Shown one piece after another: positions 1 through 7,844 of a DNA stretch of 59,442 nucleotides. The stretch is taken from positions 1-59,442 of the forward strand of contig JAMXLI010000267.1 of NCBI GenBank assembly GCA_024281115.1, written 5' to 3'. Origin of the DNA: Terriglobales bacterium. GTDB lineage: Bacteria; Acidobacteriota; Terriglobia; Terriglobales; Acidobacteriaceae. The notes beneath the pieces are model-generated. The model had not been told where the DNA came from. It ran no database searches and worked only from the letters and a program-made list of their open reading frames with translations. The position numbers and the translations under genes are program-made. Within the stretch, counting starts at the first letter, position 1, and the number at the start of each line of letters is the position of its first letter.

Positions 1-812
1 TCTACTACGACCAGCGTGCCATCCAGTATGGCTACTGGAATTGTCCTGCGGGATGCGCGCAGTCGTTCGCCTTTGATCGCAATCTCTATTTCAATAAGGC
101 GATGACCGGGGGAGAGCCGCTGCAGCCTTTCTTTGTGACCACGCCGATGCCGCCCAATACCGTGGAACAACCGCCCATGATCTGGATGAGCTTTCCGGAG
201 TGGCAGGCGTTGGGAGAAGACGTGAATTCGCAGTTTGCTGATCCGTTGTTCGTGGACCCGAGGCCGGGCGTGGACAATTACGCGCTCAGCCCGGCTTCGC
301 CGGCTTTTACGATGGGCTTCACGGCCTTCGATCCCAGCCAGGCAGGACGCCTGCCCACGGCGACGCTGCAGGTGCCGTTCACGATCAGCGCGGGGTATCC
401 GCCGGTCTCCCGGCTGGCTGTGGCCAGCGACCTGGGCTTGGCGGTCGCGGCGAGTACGAGCCCGGTTGGCTCAGGAACCACCTTGACGTACAGCTATGCA
501 GTGACCAATGCCGGCCCCAACGATGCCGATGGCGCCACACTGACGACCAGCGTCCCGCCGGGAACGGCGTATGTAGGTTTCAGCACCACCAGCGGCACGT
601 GCACGCACCCGGCAAGCGGAGCCGCGGGCACCTTCCAGTGCGTTCGCAGCAGCCCGCTGTTGACGGCACACTCGTGGGGTCCGATCACGCTCACCGTGAA
701 GGTGATGGGGGCAGCAGGCAGCACGCTTATCAACCCGGCACAGGTGAGCGCCAATACTCCCGATTCCAACCTGGGCAATAACTCAGCCGCTGTGTATACG
801 AAGATCCAGTAG
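1..812 (+). CDS. Partial surface/secreted protein with C-terminal DUF11 domain
   Basis: The reading frame is open from base 3, so the gene starts before the window and only the last 269 residues are visible. The first part (about residues 1-130) contains segments such as YFNK and FADPLFVDP, typical of the last turns of a right-handed beta-helix or polymorphic-outer-membrane-type repeat. The last ~110 residues look like a DUF11 (conserved repeat) Ig-like domain: LTYSYAVTNAGPNDADG, then TTSVPPGTAYVG, and a terminal NTPDSNLGNNSA. Such domains are common in large cell-surface or secreted proteins. There is no sorting motif at the C-terminus. The exact function cannot be told from this fragment. 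Confidence 0.75.
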   Translation, partial: YYDQRAIQYGYWNCPAGCAQSFAFDRNLYFNKAMTGGEPLQPFFVTTPMPPNTVEQPPMIWMSFPEWQALGEDVNSQFADPLFVDPRPGVDNYALSPASPAFTMGFTAFDPSQAGRLPTATLQVPFTISAGYPPVSRLAVASDLGLAVAASTSPVGSGTTLTYSYAVTNAGPNDADGATLTTSVPPGTAYVGFSTTSGTCTHPASGAAGTFQCVRSSPLLTAHSWGPITLTVKVMGAAGSTLINPAQVSANTPDSNLGNNSAAVYTKIQ

Positions 813-968
813 AAAAGTCAGCACCGGCCGCTCACGAGAATCAGGGCGAAGCTAAGGCGAAACCTGTCACAGCAACCCGCTCCGACGTTCCCCGCCTCTA
901 ATTGAAGACCGCACCCGCATCAACCATACGCAGGGCGGGAGAAGTGCCCGCTCGAAAGGAGCACAGAT

Positions 969-1499
969 ATGCATAGATATATGCGCAACCTGCTAGTGAC
1001 ATCGCTGTTGTCAGGCGCTTTATTGGGCGTGCCGGCGCTCGCGCAAACCCAAAGGGATAACGATACGTCACGGCAAGAGGTGCAGACCTTCGACCAGTTT
1101 TTGGATGGGCACCCGCAGATCGCGCGAGATCTGAGGAACAATCCATCCCTGGTGGATGATTCCAACTACGTTCGCCAGCACCGCCAGTTGGGTGACTTTC
1201 TTCGCGACCATCCGCGTGTCCGCGAGGAGTACAAAGAAAATCCCAGCGCGTTTATGGGCCGTGAACGGAGCACAGAACGCTCCGAGTCCCGCTCCCAAGA
1301 TACGGACCGGGATACTGCGCGGCGGTCGGACGATACGGACCGGGATACTGCGCGCCGGTCAGACAACGATCGCGCTACCGACAACGATCGCGATCAGGAC
1401 GTGGACCGCGCTCATGGCAACAAGCACCGCAAACATGCCAAGAAGAACCACGACAAGGACCGCGACAATGATCGCGACCAGCGTCCCGAGCAGCACTAG
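969..1499 (+). CDS. Secreted, highly charged repeat protein of unknown function
   Basis: This 176-residue protein begins with a clear signal peptide (LLVTSLLSGALLGVPALAQ, cleavage probably after ALAQ). The middle (about residues 30-95) contains FDQFLDGHPQIARDLRNNPSLVDD-type segments, in which xxFLxxHPxxxxxxxxNP recurs twice. The C-terminal third is almost only D, R, N, K, S, H and E, and includes an 11-residue unit (DTDRDTARRSD) in two tandem copies. GAAAGGAG lies 8 bases before the chosen ATG, and a strong intrinsic terminator follows the stop, so it is probably a single-gene transcript. No enzymatic motif is visible. The HPxIxxxLxxNP pattern is seen in other short secreted acidobacterial proteins, but the function is unknown to me. 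Confidence 0.75.
   Translation: MHRYMRNLLVTSLLSGALLGVPALAQTQRDNDTSRQEVQTFDQFLDGHPQIARDLRNNPSLVDDSNYVRQHRQLGDFLRDHPRVREEYKENPSAFMGRERSTERSESRSQDTDRDTARRSDDTDRDTARRSDNDRATDNDRDQDVDRAHGNKHRKHAKKNHDKDRDNDRDQRPEQH
1299..1364 (+). repeat. Two tandem 33-bp repeats inside the charged secreted protein gene
   Basis: Copies at 1299-1331 and 1332-1364 differ at two bases. Each encodes the 11 residues DTDRDTARRSD. The length is a multiple of three, so copy-number change would keep the frame. Confidence 0.9.
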
Positions 1500-1523
1500 C
1501 TCTGAAGCTGGCTAACAGTTGAG

Positions 1524-1549
1524 GGCGGCCTTCCGGCCGCCTTTTTTTT
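1524..1549 (+). terminator. Rho-independent terminator
   Basis: A 7-bp perfect GC stem (GGCGGCC / GGCCGCC) with a TTCC loop is followed by eight T residues. It lies 24 bases after the stop of the preceding secreted protein gene. Confidence 0.92.
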
Positions 1550-1668
1550 GTCCGGCAAGCCGGGAAGATCTCGACGGCCGGACACTTGGGATTCGAATAA
1601 AGAAGCGGCTACAGTTGTAGAGGGCGTAAGAAAGCCCAGGTCACCGGCCGTACCGGACGAAGGGTTCC

Positions 1669-2661
1669 ATGAGAGCTGCAGTGCTGACTTCGCCGCAGGA
1701 GATTTCGCGGCATCCGCTCAGGATTGCGGAGGTTGCGAAGCCCACCATCCGGCCCGGCCACGTGCTCTTGCAGGTGCACGCATGCGGCGTGTGCCGCACT
1801 GACCTGCACATTGTGGAAGGCGAGCTCGCCCCGCAGCGCGCGGCCGTCATACCGGGCCACCAGATCGTTGGGGAAATCGTAGATCAAGGGACGGCGGAGC
1901 TTCCCGCCGGCAGCCGTGTCGGGGTCTCCTGGATCGGAGGCGTGGACGGAAGTTGTTGCTACTGCCAGAGAGGACGCGAGAACCTGTGCGACTCACCCAT
2001 CTACACCGGCTACAGCGTGGATGGCGGCTATGCGGAGTTCGCGCTCGTACGGCAGGAATTTGCATTCCCCTTGCCGGCCGCTCTCGACGATCTGCAAGCC
2101 GCGCCTCTTTTATGTGCCGGGATCATCGGTTTTCGCAGCCTGCGCGTGGCCGAAGTGGCCCGCGGGGAGCGCGTGGGACTGTTCGGCTTTGGCGCTTCCG
2201 CGCACCTGGCTCTCGCGGTCCTGATGGCTTGGAATTGCGAGGTGTATGTCTCCACCCGCGGCGCATCCCACCAGCGCTTGGCCCGCTCCCTGGGGGCGAC
2301 CTGGGTGGGGCAGGAGCGGGAGGAGCCTCCGGTCAAGCTGGACCGGGCCGTCACCTTTGCCCCCAGCGGAGATGTGGTCGTGGCCGCCCTGGCAAGCCTG
2401 CGCAAGGGCGGCATTCTTGCGATCAACGCCATTCACCTGGACCGCATGCCCGAATTCGATTACGACCGTCTGCTGTGGGGCGAGCGTCAGATTCGCAGCG
2501 TCACAAATATGACGCGAGCTGACGCGCGCGACTTTTTGGCGCTGGCGGCCGAAATCAATCTTCGCCCGAAGGTGACGGCATTCTCCCTGGATAGAGCGAA
2601 TGAGGCATTGATCGCCTTGAAGTCCGATGCCATAGATGGAGCGGCGGTGATTCTTCCATAG
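1669..2661 (+). CDS. Zinc-dependent alcohol dehydrogenase family protein
   Basis: This 330-residue medium-chain dehydrogenase/reductase has a GroES-like N-terminal domain and a Rossmann domain from about residue 160. The catalytic zinc site is visible (Cys42 in ACGVCRTD and His64 in PGHQ). The structural zinc loop reads DGSCCYCQRGRENLC: three of the usual four cysteines are present (Cys96, 99, 107), while the first position is Asp93. A glycine-rich cofactor motif (GFGASAH) follows LLCAGIIGFRSL, which is typical of the AdhP-like group that oxidises alcohols or reduces aldehydes with NAD(P). The start is the ATG preceded by GAAGGG. It stands alone, with no operon partner that hints at the substrate. 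Confidence 0.88.
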   Translation: MRAAVLTSPQEISRHPLRIAEVAKPTIRPGHVLLQVHACGVCRTDLHIVEGELAPQRAAVIPGHQIVGEIVDQGTAELPAGSRVGVSWIGGVDGSCCYCQRGRENLCDSPIYTGYSVDGGYAEFALVRQEFAFPLPAALDDLQAAPLLCAGIIGFRSLRVAEVARGERVGLFGFGASAHLALAVLMAWNCEVYVSTRGASHQRLARSLGATWVGQEREEPPVKLDRAVTFAPSGDVVVAALASLRKGGILAINAIHLDRMPEFDYDRLLWGERQIRSVTNMTRADARDFLALAAEINLRPKVTAFSLDRANEALIALKSDAIDGAAVILP

Positions 2662-2729
2662 CGCGAGCGGAGGCAGCGTCTCTCATCGTGCAGGAACTTT
2701 GATCCCTGAAGCGGCCAGGCTCGCAAGCC

Positions 2730-3146
2730 TCAGCGGGCCCGCTGTCTGCTCCCGCGCGGTCCTTTGCCTGGTTTCTTTAAATTGAGCGCCACGGCGGCGC
2801 GGATGAGATCCTGTAAGCCCGCTTCATCGATCTGGTCGCCTTCATGGATGTCGATCGCGCGCCTGACATTCCCCTCCAGGCTGGAGTTGAACAGATGAAA
2901 CGGGTCCGGAAGGCTGGCTCCCTTGGCGAAGGTCAGTTTGACCACGTTCTTGTAGGTCTCTCCCGTGCAGACGATGCCGGAATGCGACCAGACGGGAGTT
3001 CCCCTCCACTTCCACTCCTCGAGAATCTGCGGGTCGGCCGCGTGTATGAGGGCGCGCACCTTGGAGAGTGTCCTCCCGCGCCAGTCCCCCAGTTCCCTGA
3101 TTCTCTGGTCAATCAACGCCGAGGCGGATTCCACGGGTTTGTTCAT
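2730..3146 (-). CDS. DUF1801 domain-containing protein
   Basis: This soluble protein of 138 residues fits the DUF1801 (YdhG-like) fold family: an N-terminal helix with LIDQRIRELGDWR, then EEWKWRGTPVWSHSGIVC, TYKNVVKLTFAKGASLPD and a C-terminal helical part ending in a basic tail (KKPGKGPRGSRQRAR). The family is widespread and has no established biochemical role. It is convergent with the alcohol dehydrogenase gene and divergent from the GH15 gene, so it is probably monocistronic. Confidence 0.85.
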   Translation of the reverse strand: MNKPVESASALIDQRIRELGDWRGRTLSKVRALIHAADPQILEEWKWRGTPVWSHSGIVCTGETYKNVVKLTFAKGASLPDPFHLFNSSLEGNVRRAIDIHEGDQIDEAGLQDLIRAAVALNLKKPGKGPRGSRQRAR

Positions 3147-3281
3147 TTAGGGTTTCAATTCTCGCGCTCAATGTAGCTGCATTCAGCGTATGCCTGCAAC
3201 GTCGCTCGTGGGTTAGCTGCTGCCGCCGCGGCGCGTAGCCCGCTCCGGTATTATGTTGCGTTTCTTGGGTGCTGGGGACCG

Positions 3282-5105
3282 ATGGCTTGCCGCATTGAAG
3301 ATTACGCTCTGATTGGGGATTGTGAGACGGCCGCGCTGGTAGGCAACGATGGCTCCATTGACTGGCTGTGCTGGCCGCGTTTTGACTCCGGGGCTTGCTT
3401 TGCTGCGCTGCTCGGGGCGCCGGAGAACGGGCACTGGCAGATTGCTCCGCAAGGCAAGGCCACGCGGGTAGTTCGCCGATACCGGCCGGGCACGCTCATT
3501 CTGGAAACCGAGTTCACCACCGCGGAGGGCCAGGTCACGCTCATTGACTTCATGCCGCTGCGGGGAAAAGCTTCGCACGTGATACGCATGGTCCGCGGCG
3601 ACCGGGGCCGCGTGCCCATGCGAATGGACCTGGTCATCCGTTTCGACTATGGAAGGTCGGTGCCCTGGGTGACAGCCATCGCGGAGGACACCCTGCGTGC
3701 GATCGCCGGTCCCGACATGGTGGTGCTGCGTACTTCCATTCCCACCCGGGGCGAGGATTTGAGGACAGTCGCGGAGTTCGTGGTGGCGGAAGGCGAGGTC
3801 GTGCCGCTGGTGCTCACCTATGCCGTGTCCCATGGACCCTTGCCCAAGCCGGTGCGGCCGGCTGCCGCGCTCAAGCAGACCGAGAAATTCTGGCGGGAGT
3901 GGAGCCGGTGCTGTGCCCACGAGGGGCGCTGGGCGGAAGCCGTGCAGAGGTCGCTCATTACCCTGAAGGCGCTGACGTATGCGCCCAGCGGAGGCATCGT
4001 GGCGGCTGCGACCACGTCGTTGCCGGAGCAACCCAGGGGAACGCGCAATTGGGACTATCGCTTCTGCTGGCTGCGCGACGCAACCTTCACCCTGCTGGCA
4101 CTGATGCACGGCGGGTATCGCGACGAGGCGGCCGAGTGGCAAAACTGGCTATTGCGCGCCGTGGCCGGCAGTCCGGACCAGGTCCAGATTATGTACGGCA
4201 TCGCCGGGGAGCGGCAGCTTCCCGAGTGGGAAATCCCCTGGCTCTCCGGCTATGGCGGCGCACGACCCGTGCGGGTGGGCAATGCTGCCTCCAACCAGCT
4301 CCAGCTCGACATTTACGGAGAGATCTCCGACGCGCTCTACCAGGCACGCAAGCTAAACCTGCCCAAAAACGAGCCTAGCGTGGAATTGCAACGGGCGCTG
4401 CTCGAACACCTGGAGAAGATCTGGCAAGAGCCGGACGAAGGAATATGGGAGGTACGCGGGCAGCGCCGCCACTTCACCTATTCGAAGGTGATGGCCTGGG
4501 TGGCCTTTGACCGCGCGGTGAAATCCTGCGAGGAGTTTGGCCTCAAGGGACCCGTGGGTCACTGGCGCGAGGTGCGCGGCCGGATCCACCAGGATGTGTG
4601 CCAGCAAGGTTTCAATCCCGAGCTGAACAGCTTTGTTCAGTCCTATGGTTCGAAAGAGCTGGATGCCAGCCTGCTGCTTCTGCCGCTGGTAGGATTTCTG
4701 CCTGCTGACGATCCGCGGATTGCGGGCACGGTGCGCGCCATCGAGAAAGGTCTCCTGCACGACGGTTTTGTGGTACGGTACGAGACCCAGCGGGTGGACG
4801 ACGGGCTGCCGCCGGGCGAAGGCGCGTTTCTGGCCTGCAGCTTTTGGCTGGCTGACAACTACGTCCTGCTGGGCCGGTACGCAGAGGCCGAACAATTGTT
4901 TGAGAAGCTGCTGCAGCTGAGAAATGACGTGGGATTGCTGTCCGAGGAGTATTATCCGCAGACGAAAATGTTGGTGGGCAATTTCCCGCAGGCGTTTTCG
5001 CACGTTGCCCTGGTGAATACGGCGCTCAATCTGAGCCGCGGCGCCGGCCCGGGCACGCAGCGCTCGTCCGGCGCGGAGTCGCCCTCCACCCAGCCAGGAG
5101 GCTAA
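3282..5105 (+). CDS. Glycoside hydrolase family 15 protein (glucoamylase/trehalase-like)
   Basis: This 607-residue cytosolic protein has no signal peptide. The N-terminal trehalase-like domain (IEDYALIGDCETAALV, DGSIDWLCWPRFDS) is followed by a GH15 (alpha/alpha)6 catalytic barrel. The signature RNWDYRFCWLRDATFT lies near residue 255. The two likely catalytic glutamates lie in the segments DEGIWEVRG and PPGEGAFLACSFW. The family releases beta-glucose from alpha-glucans or hydrolyses trehalose; residues alone do not settle which. The stop codon directly abuts the ATG of a ROK-type glucokinase-like gene, so the pair would release glucose and phosphorylate it inside the cell. A weak GGGGA precedes the start. 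Confidence 0.9.
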   Translation: MACRIEDYALIGDCETAALVGNDGSIDWLCWPRFDSGACFAALLGAPENGHWQIAPQGKATRVVRRYRPGTLILETEFTTAEGQVTLIDFMPLRGKASHVIRMVRGDRGRVPMRMDLVIRFDYGRSVPWVTAIAEDTLRAIAGPDMVVLRTSIPTRGEDLRTVAEFVVAEGEVVPLVLTYAVSHGPLPKPVRPAAALKQTEKFWREWSRCCAHEGRWAEAVQRSLITLKALTYAPSGGIVAAATTSLPEQPRGTRNWDYRFCWLRDATFTLLALMHGGYRDEAAEWQNWLLRAVAGSPDQVQIMYGIAGERQLPEWEIPWLSGYGGARPVRVGNAASNQLQLDIYGEISDALYQARKLNLPKNEPSVELQRALLEHLEKIWQEPDEGIWEVRGQRRHFTYSKVMAWVAFDRAVKSCEEFGLKGPVGHWREVRGRIHQDVCQQGFNPELNSFVQSYGSKELDASLLLLPLVGFLPADDPRIAGTVRAIEKGLLHDGFVVRYETQRVDDGLPPGEGAFLACSFWLADNYVLLGRYAEAEQLFEKLLQLRNDVGLLSEEYYPQTKMLVGNFPQAFSHVALVNTALNLSRGAGPGTQRSSGAESPSTQPGG

Positions 5106-5849
5106 ATGAAGAAGCGGTCGTCACCCTCCCGCCGTGCAGGAGCACAGAAGCCAACTGCCGTGACTCCGAATCCCCGCATTCTGGTGCTTGACATCGGGGG
5201 CACGAACGTCAAGGTGCGGGTCACCGGAATGAAGGAGGCCCTGAAGATACCGTCGGGTCCTGCCTTTACTCCCAAGCAGATGATTGCCAAGCTGAAGCAA
5301 GCACTGCGGGATGCGCCCTACGACGTGGTATCCATCGGATTCCCCGCCCCGGTCGTGCACGGGCGCCCGCTCTCCGAGCCCCACAACCTGGGACCGGGGT
5401 GGGTGGGCTTTAACTTTGTCCAGGCACTGGGGCGACCGGTGAAGGTGATCAACGACGCGGCCATGCAGGCGCTGGGCAGTTATAAGCGCGGCAGCATGTT
5501 GTTCCTCGGCCTGGGGACGGGCTTGGGGTCGGCCATGGTCGTGGATGGCGTCCTCGAGCCCATGGAGTTAGCCCACATGGGCTACAAGAACGGTCGCACC
5601 TACGAGGATTACGTCGGCCTCCGTGGCCTGGAGAAGTGGGGAAGAAAGAAGTGGGAGCGGCAGGTCGCTAAAGTGGTAGAGCAGCTGAAGCGCGCGCTGG
5701 AACCGGAGGACATTGTGCTCGGCGGCGGCAACAGCAAGAAGCTGAAGAAACTGCCGCCCGGCACGCGCCTGGGCGACAACACCTTGGCCTTCGTGGGTGG
5801 CTGTAAGCTGTGGGACGCGGAACGCGATCCGCGCCGCTTCCGACGGTAA
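5106..5849 (+). CDS. ROK family kinase, polyphosphate-glucokinase-like
   Basis: This 247-residue sugar kinase has the phosphate-1 motif VLDIGGTNVKV, a later NDAAMQALGSY and the ROK phosphate-2 glycine motif FLGLGTGLGSAMV, plus a C-terminal GGG motif (VLGGGNSKKL). Length and order resemble polyphosphate/ATP glucokinases of the PPGK subgroup; the phosphate donor cannot be assigned from sequence alone. The upstream GH15 gene ends at the base before this ATG and GGAGG lies inside its last codons, so translation is likely coupled. The basic N-terminal extension (about 20 residues) has no recognised function. Confidence 0.85.
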   Translation: MKKRSSPSRRAGAQKPTAVTPNPRILVLDIGGTNVKVRVTGMKEALKIPSGPAFTPKQMIAKLKQALRDAPYDVVSIGFPAPVVHGRPLSEPHNLGPGWVGFNFVQALGRPVKVINDAAMQALGSYKRGSMLFLGLGTGLGSAMVVDGVLEPMELAHMGYKNGRTYEDYVGLRGLEKWGRKKWERQVAKVVEQLKRALEPEDIVLGGGNSKKLKKLPPGTRLGDNTLAFVGGCKLWDAERDPRRFRR

Positions 5850-5903
5850 GAGCTGGCAGCTACGCGCCGTCAGCCCCCAGGCGAAAGCGCACCGCATCCG
5901 CGG

Positions 5904-7844
5904 CTAGTCCGCCCAGAAAACGCCGCCCTTTTCGATGGGCGGCAGCACGAAGCGCGTAGCGCCCGCCTCGGGGCGTGCCGTCAGACGTTCGGGGGTTCCC
6001 AGGAAAGGCAGCCAGGTGCCGGTGTGCGTTCCCGTCAGCACGACGGTGGCGCCTGCTTCCGGCGTTTGCCGCGCGTTTCTGCCGGGGCGCAAGCCTGTGA
6101 AGTTGGCAAAGAATACGTGCGGCTTGCCATCCACGGTGGCGATCTGGGTGGCCAGCGTGCGCGCGGCGCTGACGCTTACCCGGGCGTTCTCCGGTCGCAG
6201 GCTGGCCAGGAATTGCGGGTCTGGAACCGCAGCGCCGAAGTCCCTCTCCAGCGCGTCCATGTACGCCTTGCCGGGACACTGCGAGTAACGCTTAATTTCG
6301 GCGCGCGCGCCTAAACCGGTGGCGTCGGCGCCGGTCAGAATCAGCTTTCCCGATCCTTCCACAAATCTCTGAAGTTCCCGGCGCTCGTTGTCGTCGAGCA
6401 TGCGAACGTCAGGCAGGACCAGCAGGCGGCCGCGGAATTCGGCGAGGGTGCGCGGCGTGACCACCTGATATTCCAGGTGTTGCTGCATCAGCAGGATGAG
6501 CACTCCCTGATAGGAACGCACGTGCTCGGCCGCAAAGAAGTTGCGCGTGGCCGGAGAAAAATACACCCCCACCGGCTGCATGGGCTGGCGGGGGCGGAAG
6601 AACGTCTGCTCATGATCGGCGATCCAGCCGAAAACCTCACGGCGCGTGGCCAAATCGTTGGAGCCGGACATGACGTGCCCGCGCGCGTCCCAGGGGGTCG
6701 CGCCCGCCATGATTTCCGACATAAACAGGGTCTGCATGCTTTCGCGGGGCTCGATCTCCTCATCGCCGTCCCAGGAGTAGTTCAGGATCCAGGTGGGCTT
6801 GCCGCGCGCGAAGCTGCGGAAGGACTGCATGCCCGCCTGGTAGCGAAACCAGTCGAGCAGCGTCCGCGAGGAGGCCAGGTGGTCGCCGCCGCCGAATTCG
6901 TATTCGTGGGCGACGGCATCGTTCACCGCGTACAGCGAGTACACGTCGGCCCCCACGCGCACGGCTTCTTCTTCAATGCCGGGGTAAATCTCAGGGATCG
7001 TTTTGATCGCCGGGTTAACGGCCTTGGCGGTGCGATCAATCTCCGCCATGAAGTCGGTAAGCGTGTCGATGCGGAATTGGACCCACTTGCGAAAACCAGG
7101 ATCGGAAAAGTCGCCCAGGGGGAGCTGCCGTGCGTCCAGCCCGGTGCGCTCGCAAAATGCGGCCAGGGTGGAATCGTCGAAGCTCGCCCAGCTGTCTTCC
7201 CAGCCCTCAAAGTGGGTCATCCAATAGGGGATATCCACGTAGATGCCGTCAATCCCGGTAGCTGCGACCTGGCGCACTCGTTCCATGTAAATTTTGCGCC
7301 AGGCGCGGGCATAGGGGCTGATCCACACGTCCTCATCCCCGGGCGCGATCCAGAACGCCGTTCCCGCTCCAAAAACGGCGGGTTCGCCGGTGCGCTTGCG
7401 CTGCAGCCAGTCGGGATGGTCCTTGGCGAGGGTATGCGGGGTCTTGCCGGCGTTGGCCGTGATGCATTCGAGTCCGGCAATGTAGACGAAGGCGTGGTTG
7501 CCGGCGCGGTGGGCTTCGCCGGCAGCGCGGCGGATGGCGGCCAGCTTCGCGCGCGGATCGAGAAAGCTTTCGTAGCGCCCAGTGACGTCGTTATCCACCT
7601 CGATTCCGAAGACGTTGCTCTGCTGCGCTTCGCGGACAATGGCAGCGGCATTGTTTGCGGTGAGCGGCCAGGCGGCAATGCGAACGTAGTGGGACCAATC
7701 CTGGCCGGGAGCGGATTCCGGCGCCGCGGCGAATGCCACGGCGACCAGCGCCAGCAGAGCGAGGGCGGCAGAGGCCGACCGCCAACGCCGGCCGCGGCAG
7801 ATGCTCAGTGCGTCAGAACTCGAACCTGATTCCCAGCTGGCCAT
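5904..7844 (-). CDS. Secreted glycoside-hydrolase-like TIM-barrel protein
   Basis: This 646-residue protein has a hydrophobic signal segment (SASAALALLALVAVAFAAA). The centre looks like a (beta/alpha)8 barrel of the hypothetical glycoside hydrolase / GH42-like kind: FGIEVDNDVTGRYESF, GIDGIYVDIPYWMTHFEGW, TIPEIYPGIEEEAVRVGADV and PTWILNYSWDGDEE carry acidic residues at strand ends. A later stretch (VLPDVRMLDDNERRELQRFVEGSGKLILTG, never more than a guide) resembles the beta-galactosidase trimerisation domain, and a beta-rich C-terminus follows. The start overlaps the end of the TonB-dependent receptor gene by 32 bases, so the two are co-transcribed and probably act on the same glycan. The substrate is unknown. 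Confidence 0.7.
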   Translation of the reverse strand: MASWESGSSSDALSICRGRRWRSASAALALLALVAVAFAAAPESAPGQDWSHYVRIAAWPLTANNAAAIVREAQQSNVFGIEVDNDVTGRYESFLDPRAKLAAIRRAAGEAHRAGNHAFVYIAGLECITANAGKTPHTLAKDHPDWLQRKRTGEPAVFGAGTAFWIAPGDEDVWISPYARAWRKIYMERVRQVAATGIDGIYVDIPYWMTHFEGWEDSWASFDDSTLAAFCERTGLDARQLPLGDFSDPGFRKWVQFRIDTLTDFMAEIDRTAKAVNPAIKTIPEIYPGIEEEAVRVGADVYSLYAVNDAVAHEYEFGGGDHLASSRTLLDWFRYQAGMQSFRSFARGKPTWILNYSWDGDEEIEPRESMQTLFMSEIMAGATPWDARGHVMSGSNDLATRREVFGWIADHEQTFFRPRQPMQPVGVYFSPATRNFFAAEHVRSYQGVLILLMQQHLEYQVVTPRTLAEFRGRLLVLPDVRMLDDNERRELQRFVEGSGKLILTGADATGLGARAEIKRYSQCPGKAYMDALERDFGAAVPDPQFLASLRPENARVSVSAARTLATQIATVDGKPHVFFANFTGLRPGRNARQTPEAGATVVLTGTHTGTWLPFLGTPERLTARPEAGATRFVLPPIEKGGVFWAD

